Under the pieces are notes generated by a model. The model made no database searches, had not been told where the DNA came from, and saw nothing but the letters and a program-made list of their open reading frames with translations. Positions 1-6,868 of a DNA stretch of 16,953 nucleotides are shown piece by piece. Source of the stretch: WTXA01 sp041741995. Its GTDB lineage: Bacteria > Bacillota > TC1. The stretch lies in NCBI GenBank assembly GCA_041741995.1, contig JBGSJN010000033.1, forward strand, positions 1 through 16,953, read 5' to 3'. The position numbers were made by a program, and so were the translations under genes. Position 1 is the stretch's first letter; each line of letters begins with the position of its first letter.

Positions 1-126
1 GGTAGTGGAACAGAGGTTCAAGATATAAACAGATTATTAAAACAATTTGATAGTACAAAGACAATGATGAAACAATTTGGTAACATGAGTAAAAAAAGAA
101 AAGGTTTTGGCCCGAAGTTTTTTTAA
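1..126 (+). CDS. ffh: Signal recognition particle protein Ffh, C-terminal end (5' truncated)
   Basis: The window opens in frame inside this gene and only the last 41 codons are present. The visible residues begin GSGTEVQDINRLLKQFD and run through a Met-rich stretch (KTMMKQFGNM) to a basic, Gly/Phe-rich tail. This matches the end of the M domain of SRP54/Ffh, which binds 4.5S (SRP) RNA and the signal sequences of nascent membrane and secreted proteins. The NG GTPase domain lies outside the window. rpsP follows after 37 bases, the usual ffh-rpsP order in Bacillota. Identity rests on a short tail, but the motif and the gene order agree. Confidence 0.93.
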   Translation, partial: GSGTEVQDINRLLKQFDSTKTMMKQFGNMSKKRKGFGPKFF

Positions 127-163
127 ACTCTTTTATAATAAAAAATTACAAGGAGGTGAAGAT

Positions 164-427
164 ATGGCAACAAAGATTAGATTACGCAGAATGGGAGCTA
201 AAAAGGCACCTTTCTATAGAGTAGTAGTAGCAGACTCTCGTTCTCCAAGAGACGGAAAGAGTATAGAAGAAATTGGTTACTACAATCCTATTGCAAAAAA
301 GGATGATATTACTTTAAAGATTAATGAAGAAAGAGCTTTATATTGGTTAAGCACTGGAGCTCAGCCATCTGAAACTGTTAAAGCCCTATTAAGAAAAGCT
401 GGAGTTTTAGAGAAACTTAACAACTAA
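164..427 (+). CDS. rpsP: 30S ribosomal protein S16
   Basis: Small-subunit protein S16 of 87 residues, the family's normal length. The N-terminus MATKIRLRRMGAKKAPFYRV and the following VVADSRSPRDGKSIEEIGYYNP segment are the family signature. S16 binds 16S rRNA and is needed for 30S assembly. The reading frame is open further upstream to 107, but the ATG at 164 is chosen because AGGAGGTG (151-158) sits just before it and the family starts there. It lies between ffh and khpA, and its stop codon overlaps the ribosome binding site of khpA, so the genes are very probably co-transcribed. Confidence 0.98.
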   Translation: MATKIRLRRMGAKKAPFYRVVVADSRSPRDGKSIEEIGYYNPIAKKDDITLKINEERALYWLSTGAQPSETVKALLRKAGVLEKLNN

Positions 428-438
428 GGAGATTAGTT

Positions 439-678
439 ATGACTGAACTGATTAAACTAATTATTAACAATATTGTTGATGAAAATGTTTCAATTGAAAT
501 TGAAAGCAAAAAAGATAATGGTAATGAAGAAATTACTGTAATTGTTCCTGAAGAGTACATGGGTAAAATAATAGGGAAAAACGGTAGAATTGCCAAGGCC
601 ATTAGACTTATTGCCAATGCCAATAGAAATAGAGAATCAAAAAAAGTATATGTTAATATTATAGCTAAAGAAAATTAA
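439..678 (+). CDS. khpA: KH-domain RNA-binding protein KhpA (YlqC family)
   Basis: Small protein of 79 residues that is essentially one KH domain. The GxxG RNA-binding loop is visible as GKNG at residues 46-49, within MGKIIGKNGRIAKAIR. KhpA proteins of Gram-positive bacteria bind RNA, often with KhpB/Jag, and affect cell division and envelope growth; that is family knowledge, not seen here. The start is fixed by AAGGAG at 426-431, which overlaps the rpsP stop. The gene ends in a TAATG overlap with rimM. Its place between rpsP and rimM is the conserved position of ylqC. Confidence 0.95.
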   Translation: MTELIKLIINNIVDENVSIEIESKKDNGNEEITVIVPEEYMGKIIGKNGRIAKAIRLIANANRNRESKKVYVNIIAKEN

Positions 679-1178
679 TGATTAAATTAGGAAAAATTGT
701 TGGTACATTTGGTATCAAGGGAGAGCTCAAGATATATCCCCTTACAAATTATAAAGAAATGTTTCTTGAATTTGAATATTTGTTAATATCTACAGGTAAA
801 GATTTAATGAAAGTTAATGTAGTTAAAGCAAGAATTCAAAAAAATACGATTATTATCCTTTTAGAGGGTATAAATTCTATTAATCAAGCTCAAGATTTTA
901 TAGGTAAGGATATATTAATAGAAGAATCTTTATTACCTGAACTAGATGAAACGGAAGAATATGTTTACAAATTACTTGGAATGAAAGTTTATCTTGAAAA
1001 CAATGAACTTCTAGGTTCCATTTCTGATGTTTTTGATAATGGGGCCCATGGTATTTATGAAATCAAGGATGAAAATGGAAGAGAAATAATGATTCCTGTT
1101 CTTGATGATACTATCATTAGCAGAGATTTTGATGAAGGGAAAATGGTGGTAAAATTACTGCCAGGTTTATTAGATTAA
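678..1178 (+). CDS. rimM: Ribosome maturation factor RimM
   Basis: RimM is a 16S rRNA processing factor that binds S19 and helps mature the 30S head. The 166-residue product has the N-terminal RimM beta-barrel (GKIVGTFGIKGELKIYPLTN, about residues 5-24) and a C-terminal PRC-barrel half (YVYKLLGMKVYLENNELLG onward, roughly 97-166). Length is typical. The start ATG shares its A with the khpA stop (TAATG) and I see no good ribosome binding site before it, so translation probably depends on reinitiation by ribosomes finishing khpA. The gene ends in another TAATG overlap, with trmD. Confidence 0.95.
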   Translation: MIKLGKIVGTFGIKGELKIYPLTNYKEMFLEFEYLLISTGKDLMKVNVVKARIQKNTIIILLEGINSINQAQDFIGKDILIEESLLPELDETEEYVYKLLGMKVYLENNELLGSISDVFDNGAHGIYEIKDENGREIMIPVLDDTIISRDFDEGKMVVKLLPGLLD

Positions 1179-1879
1179 TGAGAATTGATGTTATGACCCT
1201 TTTCCCAGAAATGTTTGAATCACCCTTGAAAGAAAGCCTTTTAAAGAAAGCAATTGAGAAGTCGGTGATAGATATTGGATTTACAAATATCAGAGACTAT
1301 TCTACTAATAAGCACCATAAAGTTGATGACTATGCTTATGGTGGTGGTAAAGGTCTTGTTATAAGTCCTGAACCAGTAATACTTGCCTTCGAATCAATTG
1401 ATAAAAAACCTAAGACAAAGACAATTTTCTTATCTCCAGGTGGAAAAGTCTTGAACCAAGAAAAACTCAAGGAACTTAGCCAATTTGACCAATTAGTACT
1501 ATTATGTGGTCATTATGAAGGCATTGATCAACGAGCAATCGATATGATTGTAGATGAGGAGATTTCTATTGGTGACTATATTCTTACAGGGGGAGAGCTT
1601 CCAGCATTAGTTTTAATTGATGGTGTTAGCCGTTATGTAGAAGGTGTTGTTGGATCTATGGAATCTGTATTAGAAGATTCTTTAAGTGATGGTTTGTTAA
1701 AATACCCACAGTACACAATGCCAAGAAACTTTAGAAATATTGAAGTGCCAGAAGTATTGCTATCTGGTCATCACAAAAATATTCAAGAATGGCGAAAAGA
1801 ACAAAGTTATAAAAGAACAAAAATTAATAGGCCGGATTTATGGCGAAAATATTTAAAAAACAAGAAGGAGGTAAAATAG
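1178..1879 (+). CDS. trmD: tRNA (guanine-37-N1)-methyltransferase TrmD
   Basis: TrmD methylates N1 of G37, next to the anticodon, using S-adenosylmethionine, and so prevents +1 frameshifting. The 233-residue protein shows the SPOUT trefoil-knot motifs: LLCGHYEGIDQRAID, then EEISIGDYILTGGELPAL, then VEGVVGSMESVLEDS. The N-terminal MRIDVMTLFPEMF is also typical. The glycine-rich loop reads YGGGKGLVISPEP; many TrmD proteins have YGGGxGMVM, a mild divergence. The gene is coupled to rimM by a one-base overlap. Its last codons contain the ribosome binding site of rplS, which starts on the very next base. Confidence 0.97.
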   Translation: MRIDVMTLFPEMFESPLKESLLKKAIEKSVIDIGFTNIRDYSTNKHHKVDDYAYGGGKGLVISPEPVILAFESIDKKPKTKTIFLSPGGKVLNQEKLKELSQFDQLVLLCGHYEGIDQRAIDMIVDEEISIGDYILTGGELPALVLIDGVSRYVEGVVGSMESVLEDSLSDGLLKYPQYTMPRNFRNIEVPEVLLSGHHKNIQEWRKEQSYKRTKINRPDLWRKYLKNKKEVK

Positions 1880-2221
1880 ATGGATATCATTCAAGTAATT
1901 ACTGATGAGTATTTGAAAAGTGACCTTCCTGAATTTAGACCTGGCGATACTTTAAAAGTTCACGTTAAAGTAGTCGAGGGAGAAAAAGAAAGAATTCAGG
2001 TTTATGAAGGTGTTGTTGTTAAAAGACAAGGTAAGGGAGCCACTGAAACTTTCACAGTTAGACGTGTTGCCTATGGAGTTGTAGTAGAAAGAACTTTCCC
2101 AGTGCATTCACCTAGAATTGATAAGATTGAAGTTATCAGACAAGGTAGAGTAAGAAGAGCAAAATTATATTACTTAAAAGACAGAACTGGTAAAGCAGCA
2201 AGAATTAAAGATAAAAAGTAG
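1880..2221 (+). CDS. rplS: 50S ribosomal protein L19
   Basis: L19 lies at the 30S/50S interface of the large subunit. The 113-residue product carries the family pattern FRPGDTLKVHVKVVEGEKER, VYEGVVVKRQGKGATETFTVRR and a basic C-terminus. Length is normal. The ATG immediately follows the trmD stop, and AAGGAGG at 1865-1871 inside the end of trmD gives a strong ribosome binding site. This allows L19 to be made at a much higher rate than TrmD from one mRNA, as in other bacteria with the rpsP-rimM-trmD-rplS operon. Confidence 0.98.
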   Translation: MDIIQVITDEYLKSDLPEFRPGDTLKVHVKVVEGEKERIQVYEGVVVKRQGKGATETFTVRRVAYGVVVERTFPVHSPRIDKIEVIRQGRVRRAKLYYLKDRTGKAARIKDKK

Positions 2222-2231
2222 GGAGTTGAAA

Positions 2232-2885
2232 ATGAGTAGCAACGATAGTACTAATAAAAAAGAATATTTCTTTAAGAGTGTAATATCTATTTTTAAAATA
2301 GTAATAATTGCACTTATGATTAATATAATTATAAAAGCGTTCTTAGTTCGTACTTATACAGTAGATTCCTCATCAATGGAAACTACACTTATGGTAAATG
2401 ATAAAGTTATTACTGAAGTTGTTACGAAATTTTTTACTGAACCTAAAAGAGGCGACATAATTGTCTTTGTTTATCCAGAGACAGATATTGTTAACTCTAA
2501 ACAAACTTTAAGAAGAAACCCGATTGATTATGCACAATATGTATTTCAATTTCTTATTAAAGGTCAATTGCCGGTTGATGATGAAATTGAATATGTTAAA
2601 CGTGTAATAGGTTTGCCTGGAGACACTGTAAACATAAAAAATAATACAGTTTATGTCAATGATATAGCGATAGAAGAACCATATCTAGATGATAATGTTT
2701 TTACAAATGTTAGTGGTTCTGTATTATCATTTCCGTTTAAAGTGCCAAAAGGGCAGTATTTTGTTATGGGTGACAATAGAGAGAACAGTGCTGATTCTAG
2801 ACAATGGGGGACTGTACCTGAAGAGAATATAATTGGTAAATCAATTTTAATTTACTATCCCTTTGCCCATATGGACAGATTATAA
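2232..2885 (+). CDS. lepB: Type I signal peptidase
   Basis: Membrane-bound serine protease that cuts signal peptides from exported proteins on the outer face of the membrane; 217 residues. One N-terminal transmembrane segment is seen at about residues 16-38. The catalytic Ser is S48 in DSSSMETTL and the Lys general base is K123 in YVKRVIGLPGD. The C-terminal box YFVMGDNRENSADSRQWGTV is intact. Two oddities: the usual Pro of SMxPTL is Thr here, and an additional stretch of roughly 35 residues (about 82-118) precedes the catalytic Lys. ATG at 2232 is preferred over TTG at 2226 because GGGAG (2221-2225) abuts that TTG. lepB between rplS and rbgA is common in Clostridia. Confidence 0.95.
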   Translation: MSSNDSTNKKEYFFKSVISIFKIVIIALMINIIIKAFLVRTYTVDSSSMETTLMVNDKVITEVVTKFFTEPKRGDIIVFVYPETDIVNSKQTLRRNPIDYAQYVFQFLIKGQLPVDDEIEYVKRVIGLPGDTVNIKNNTVYVNDIAIEEPYLDDNVFTNVSGSVLSFPFKVPKGQYFVMGDNRENSADSRQWGTVPEENIIGKSILIYYPFAHMDRL

Positions 2886-3712
2886 TGTTTAAGGTGCAAT
2901 GGTACCCTGGTCATATGACTAGGGCAAAAAGAAAAATTGAAGATGTTATCAAAACTATTGATATTATAATTGAGTTAAGGGATGCGAGAATTCCAATGAG
3001 TTCTGGCAACCCTGATATTAGTAAGATGGCTTTGGGTAAAGGTCATCTTATTATATTGACTAAACCAGATTTAGCTGATAAAAATATCACAGAACAATGG
3101 ATAGACCTATTTAAAGAAAAAGATATCAGCATGATAACCGTTAAGGGTATTGATACCCAAGATGTTAAAAAAATCATCAAACATCTAGAGATTTTAGCTG
3201 ATAAAGTCTTTGAAAAAAGAAGGAAAAAAGGCTTGTTGGACAGGCCTGTTAGATGTATGGTACTTGGTGTTTCAAATGTAGGTAAATCATCTCTAATTAA
3301 CTCATTAGCTTTAAAGAAAGTTGCTGTTACAGGAAATAAGCCTGGAGTGACAAAAGGTAATCAGTGGGTTAGAATTAGTAAAAAATTAGAGTTGCTTGAT
3401 ACTCCTGGAATACTATGGCCTAAATTTGATGGACTTGTAGGTGTAAACTTAGCCTTAACCGGTGCAATTTCAGATAATGTTTATGATATTAAAGAAGCGG
3501 CAGTCTACTTAATCAAGGAATTAAATGAAAAAAAATATATTTCAACAGCTAATGAACCATTAGAGGAGTTAAAGTTATTTGGAGAAAAAAGAGGCATACT
3601 TTTAAAAGGTGGCAATGTAGATTTAGATAAGTCAGCATTATTATATCTTAAGGATTTTAGAAGTGGCAAACTTGGACACATAACCTTGGAATGGCCTAAA
3701 AAAAATGACTAA
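2885..3712 (+). CDS. rbgA: Ribosome biogenesis GTPase RbgA (YlqF)
   Basis: Circularly permuted GTPase needed for late 50S assembly in Bacillus-type bacteria. The 275-residue protein begins VQWYPGHMTRAKR, a family signature. The G motifs appear in permuted order: G4 TKPD (59-62), then G1 GVSNVGKSS (128-136), a G2-like GVTKG (154-158) and G3 DTPG (172-175). A helical C-terminal domain follows from about 200. It starts in a TAATG overlap with lepB with no clear ribosome binding site, so coupled translation is likely. It overlaps rnhB by 8 bases. The rbgA-rnhB pair is conserved in Bacillota. Confidence 0.96.
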   Translation: MFKVQWYPGHMTRAKRKIEDVIKTIDIIIELRDARIPMSSGNPDISKMALGKGHLIILTKPDLADKNITEQWIDLFKEKDISMITVKGIDTQDVKKIIKHLEILADKVFEKRRKKGLLDRPVRCMVLGVSNVGKSSLINSLALKKVAVTGNKPGVTKGNQWVRISKKLELLDTPGILWPKFDGLVGVNLALTGAISDNVYDIKEAAVYLIKELNEKKYISTANEPLEELKLFGEKRGILLKGGNVDLDKSALLYLKDFRSGKLGHITLEWPKKND

Positions 3713-4349
3713 AGTTAATTCAATTATCAAAAATGATAATGAAATAATCAGACTTTTAGAGTATTTCTCTAAAGAAGCGGAATATAAGAAAAAATATAAG
3801 ATTATAGTCGGAGTAGATGAAGTAGGTAGAGGACCATTAGCAGGACCAGTATATGCAGCATGTGTTTGCTTGAAATACGATTTCGACTTAATTGATTTAA
3901 ATGATTCGAAAAAACTAACTGAAGAAAAAAGAAATATTTTAGAAAACAAAATCAAAGAAAATTCATATTTTTATTCTTACGGATATGCTTCTGTTGAAGA
4001 AATTGATAAATATAACATTTTAAACGCTACTATGCTTGCCATGAAAAGAGCAGTAGATAAATGTTGCATAAAACCTGACTTGGTTTTAGTCGATGGTAAT
4101 AAATTACCGGACTGGGAATATGAATGCATGTGTATTATAAAAGGTGATCAAGAGTTTCCTTCAATAGCAGCAGCGTCAATATTAGCAAAAACTAAAAGGG
4201 ATAAAATAATGACTATTATTCAAACGATAGATAATAAATTCAATTATTCCAAACATAAGGGTTACGGAACCAAGGAACACTATGAGGAATTAAAATTAAA
4301 TGGTCCGAGTATACTACATAGAAGGACATTTTTAAAGGATTATAAATAA
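3705..4349 (+). CDS. rnhB: Ribonuclease HII
   Basis: RNase HII cuts RNA in RNA-DNA hybrids and removes single ribonucleotides misincorporated into DNA. The 214-residue product has the expected motifs: GVDEVGRGPLAGPV with catalytic D38 and E39, LNDSKKLTEEKR, LVDGN with D130, and KGDQEFPSIAAASILAKTKRD with D148. The C-terminal YSKHKGYGTKEHYEEL segment is also typical. The start lies inside the end of rbgA (8-base overlap), and the gene ends in a TAATG overlap with rluB. The frequent neighbour yraN is absent. Confidence 0.96.
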   Translation: MTKVNSIIKNDNEIIRLLEYFSKEAEYKKKYKIIVGVDEVGRGPLAGPVYAACVCLKYDFDLIDLNDSKKLTEEKRNILENKIKENSYFYSYGYASVEEIDKYNILNATMLAMKRAVDKCCIKPDLVLVDGNKLPDWEYECMCIIKGDQEFPSIAAASILAKTKRDKIMTIIQTIDNKFNYSKHKGYGTKEHYEELKLNGPSILHRRTFLKDYK

Positions 4350-5086
4350 TGAGAATACAAAAATACTTATCTGCTGCAGGATTTTGTTCCCGCAGAAAAG
4401 CAGAAGAACTTATTAAAGAAAATCGTGTCAAAATCAATAATTTACCTGCTAGTATAGGTGATTTTGTTGATGAAAAAATAGATAAGATTTTTGTTGATGG
4501 AAAGCCTATCAAAAATACAACTAAAGAAATTTATCTTCTCTTATATAAACCTAAAGGTTATGTTAGTACATCAAGTGATCCTGAAGGCAGAAAAACTGTA
4601 TTAGATTTAGTTAGTGATATTAAAGAAAGGGTTTACCCTGTCGGTAGACTTGATTATGATACAGAAGGATTAATCATCATGACAAATGATGGTGAATTCA
4701 CAAATATCCTTACCCATCCTAGTCATTTAGTGGAAAAAGTTTATAAAGCTAAATGTTCTGGAAACATCACTAAAGAGAAATTAAATCAATTACAAGATGG
4801 TGTAATGATTGATGATGAGTATTTGACGGGTAAAGCCAATATTTACTATATTCAAAATTATAAGGATTTTTTTGAAATTGAAATAGGTATTAAAGAAGGC
4901 AGAAATAGACAAGTGCGAAAAATGTTTGCTGAAATAAAAAATCCAGTTCTAACATTGAAGCGAATAAAAATAGGTTTTTTAACTATTGATAAATTAAAAC
5001 GAGGCAAATATAGGCCACTTACAAAAAAAGAAGTAGAAAAATTAAAGAAATTAGACGTAAATAAGGAAAATGGTAAAATTTTATGA
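4349..5086 (+). CDS. rluB: RluB/RsuA-family rRNA pseudouridine synthase
   Basis: Converts a uridine in rRNA to pseudouridine. The 245-residue protein has an N-terminal S4 RNA-binding domain (MRIQKYLSAAGFCSRRKAEE, about 1-60) followed by the catalytic core with GRLDYDTEGLIIMTNDGE, where D102 is the catalytic Asp. The later EGRNRQVRKMFA motif completes the family pattern. In Bacillus the homologue acts on 23S rRNA (E. coli position 2605 equivalent), but RluB, RluE, RluF and RsuA share this layout, so the exact target is inferred. The start overlaps the rnhB stop by one base; an AAAGGAT lies about 10 bases before the ATG. Many relatives have rluB next to scpAB; here it ends the ribosomal block. 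Confidence 0.9.
   Translation: MRIQKYLSAAGFCSRRKAEELIKENRVKINNLPASIGDFVDEKIDKIFVDGKPIKNTTKEIYLLLYKPKGYVSTSSDPEGRKTVLDLVSDIKERVYPVGRLDYDTEGLIIMTNDGEFTNILTHPSHLVEKVYKAKCSGNITKEKLNQLQDGVMIDDEYLTGKANIYYIQNYKDFFEIEIGIKEGRNRQVRKMFAEIKNPVLTLKRIKIGFLTIDKLKRGKYRPLTKKEVEKLKKLDVNKENGKIL
5071..5079 (+). promoter_or_regulatory. Possible extended -10 promoter for ilvC
   Basis: TGGTAAAAT is an extended -10 element (TGn plus a 5/6 match to TATAAT) within the last codons of rluB. No convincing -35 element lies 17 bases upstream. Transcription would begin near 5086 and give a leader of about 37 bases before ilvC. The same TGnTAAAAT form occurs before the leuA T-box. In AT-rich DNA such matches arise by chance, so this is tentative. 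Confidence 0.35.
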
Positions 5087-5122
5087 TAAAATTAAATAGA
5101 TATGAAAATTGGAGGGTGTATT

Positions 5123-6124
5123 ATGGTTAAAATGTATTATGATAACGATGCTGATTTGAGTTTGATACAAGGCAGAAAAGTAGCTATTTTAGGCTATGGT
5201 AGTCAAGGTCATGCTCATGCATTAAACTTAAAGGAGAGTGGAGTTGACGTAACTGTTGGCTTAAGAAAAGATAGTAAAAGATGGCAAGAAGCTAAGGACG
5301 ATGGTCTTAAAGTTGCTACAGTCGATGAGGCATGTGCATATGCAGATGTGATTATGTTACTATTGCCAGATGAAAGACAAAAGGATATTTATGACAACGA
5401 AATTGCAAAGCACATTACAGCTGGAAAAGCATTAGTATTTGCTCATGGTTTTAATATTCATTATGATTTGATAGTACCACCTAGCGATGTAGATGTATTT
5501 TTAGTAGCACCAAAGAGCCCAGGACATCTAGTTAGAAGAACTTACGCTCAAGGCGGTGGAGTTCCTGGATTAGTTGCAATACATCAAGATGCAACAGGCA
5601 ATGCTAAAGCTTTAGGCTTATCTTATGCTAAAGGTATTGGTTGTACTAGAGCAGGTGTTATTGAAACATCATTTAAAGAAGAGACTGAAACAGACTTATT
5701 TGGAGAGCAAGCCGTATTATGCGGTGGAGCTGCAGCATTAGTAAAAGCTGGATTTGAAACATTAACAGAAGCAGGATATGCACCTGAAATGGCATATTTT
5801 GAATGTCTACATGAATTAAAGCTTATCGTTGACCTTATGTATGAAGGCGGAATCAGCAACATGAGATATTCAGTTAGTGATACTGCTGAGTATGGTGATT
5901 TAACAAGAGGTCCAAGAATTGTTACATCAGAAACTAAAAAAGAAATGAAGAAGATTCTTGAAGAAATCCAATCTGGCCAATTTGCCAGGGAATGGATAGA
6001 AGAAAATAAGGCGGGAAGACCTAATTTCAATGCTTTATATGAAAAAGACAGGGATCACCTTATTGAAACAACTGGTGAAAAATTAAGAGCTATGATGCCT
6101 TGGATTGGCAAAAAAGCTAAATAA
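5123..6124 (+). CDS. ilvC: Ketol-acid reductoisomerase (class I)
   Basis: Second common enzyme of valine, leucine and isoleucine synthesis. It isomerises and reduces acetolactate or acetohydroxybutyrate using Mg2+ and NAD(P)H. The 333-residue product is a short class I enzyme. The Rossmann nucleotide loop is GYGSQGHAHALNLKESG (24-40), followed by the cofactor loop LRKDSKRW (47-54). The knotted catalytic domain shows APKSPGHLVRRTY, EETETDLFGEQAVLCGG (metal-binding acids) and ELKLIVDLMYEGGISNMRYS. ATG at 5123 is chosen over 5102 because GGAGGGTG (5111-5118) precedes it. Residue 53 is Arg where many short-loop enzymes have Ser, Thr or Asp. No other branched-chain gene is adjacent, and no T-box precedes it. 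Confidence 0.97.
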   Translation: MVKMYYDNDADLSLIQGRKVAILGYGSQGHAHALNLKESGVDVTVGLRKDSKRWQEAKDDGLKVATVDEACAYADVIMLLLPDERQKDIYDNEIAKHITAGKALVFAHGFNIHYDLIVPPSDVDVFLVAPKSPGHLVRRTYAQGGGVPGLVAIHQDATGNAKALGLSYAKGIGCTRAGVIETSFKEETETDLFGEQAVLCGGAAALVKAGFETLTEAGYAPEMAYFECLHELKLIVDLMYEGGISNMRYSVSDTAEYGDLTRGPRIVTSETKKEMKKILEEIQSGQFAREWIEENKAGRPNFNALYEKDRDHLIETTGEKLRAMMPWIGKKAK

Positions 6125-6139
6125 ACTAAATATTTAAAA

Positions 6140-6167
6140 TAAGGAGAAAGCTACGTCTTTCTCCTTA
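6140..6167 (+). terminator. Hairpin after ilvC, terminator-like, possibly a translational switch for cmk
   Basis: AAGGAGAAAG (6141-6150) and CTTTCTCCTT (6157-6166) form a perfect 10-bp stem with the loop CTACGT; T6140-A6167 adds an eleventh pair. The tail is only UUAAUUAU, so as an intrinsic terminator it looks weak. The 3' arm is also complementary to the cmk ribosome binding site at 6173-6179, giving a second, mutually exclusive hairpin. Whether it ends transcription, controls cmk translation, or both cannot be decided from sequence. Confidence 0.6.
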
Positions 6168-6182
6168 ATTATAGGAGAAGAT

Positions 6183-6833
6183 ATGAAAATAGCAATTGAT
6201 GGACCAGCTGGTTCAGGTAAAAGTACAATAGCCAAGTTGCTAAGTAAAAAACTTAATTTTGAATATATTGATACAGGAGCTCTTTATAGGGCAATAACCT
6301 ATATATTAAATAAAAAGAATATCGATATAGAAGATGAAGAAAAGATAACAAACATAATAAAAAAATCTGATTTCATATTTCATAATAATAAAATATTCCT
6401 AAACAATGTTTGTATAGAAAATGAAATCAGGAAAAATAATGTATCTAAAAGAGTTTCTGAGGTAGCAGCTACACCCTATATTAGAAATTTGTTAAATTCT
6501 ATTATAAGAAAAATTGTAGAAGTTTCAGAAAATATTATACTTGATGGTAGAGATATTGGTACAGTAGTTTTACCAGAGGCTGATTTGAAAATTTATCTTG
6601 ATGCAAGCTCAAAGGTTAGAGCAAAGAGAAGATATATAGAATTAGTTGAAAAAAATGAAATAATCAATTTAGATGAACTTGAAAAAGAGATCATTAATAG
6701 AGATTATTTAGACTCAAATAGAGAAGTAGCACCACTTAGAAAAGCTGATGATGCTATTATTATAGATACAGATGACTTAAATATACAACAGGTTGTTGAT
6801 AAAATTTACAATTTATTAAATAATGATTTATAA
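6183..6833 (+). CDS. cmk: Cytidylate kinase
   Basis: Phosphorylates CMP and dCMP with ATP for nucleotide recycling. The 216-residue product has the P-loop GPAGSGKST at 7-15, then FEYIDTGALYRAIT, and the LDGRDIGTVVLP substrate-binding motif at about residue 120. The Arg-rich lid region KVRAKRRYIEL and the NRDYLDSNREVAPLRKADDAIIIDT segment are typical. AGGAG at 6173-6177 fixes the start. cmk directly before ispH-rpsA is a recurrent clostridial arrangement; in many bacteria cmk sits beside rpsA. A hairpin lies just upstream and may mask the ribosome binding site. Confidence 0.96.
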   Translation: MKIAIDGPAGSGKSTIAKLLSKKLNFEYIDTGALYRAITYILNKKNIDIEDEEKITNIIKKSDFIFHNNKIFLNNVCIENEIRKNNVSKRVSEVAATPYIRNLLNSIIRKIVEVSENIILDGRDIGTVVLPEADLKIYLDASSKVRAKRRYIELVEKNEIINLDELEKEIINRDYLDSNREVAPLRKADDAIIIDTDDLNIQQVVDKIYNLLNNDL

Positions 6834-6846
6834 ATTGATAGAATCT

Positions 6847-6855
6847 TGGTATAAT
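6847..6855 (+). promoter_or_regulatory. Extended -10 promoter candidate just before ispH-rpsA
   Basis: TGGTATAAT is a perfect TATAAT with a TGn extension. A possible -35 hexamer TTTATA (6827-6832) lies 17 bases upstream at the end of cmk. Transcription would be expected to begin near 6861-6863, within or just after the AGGAG ribosome binding site (6859-6863) of the ATG at 6869. The resulting mRNA would be nearly leaderless, which either weakens this call or makes it unusual. Confidence 0.4.
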
Positions 6856-6868
6856 AATAGGAGTGAAC

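Noticed and set aside
5623..6030. Long minus-strand open frame opposite ilvC
   Set aside because: It lies wholly inside a clear ilvC gene, has no recognisable domain and mirrors ilvC codon structure. The other internal minus-strand frames were rejected for the same reason.
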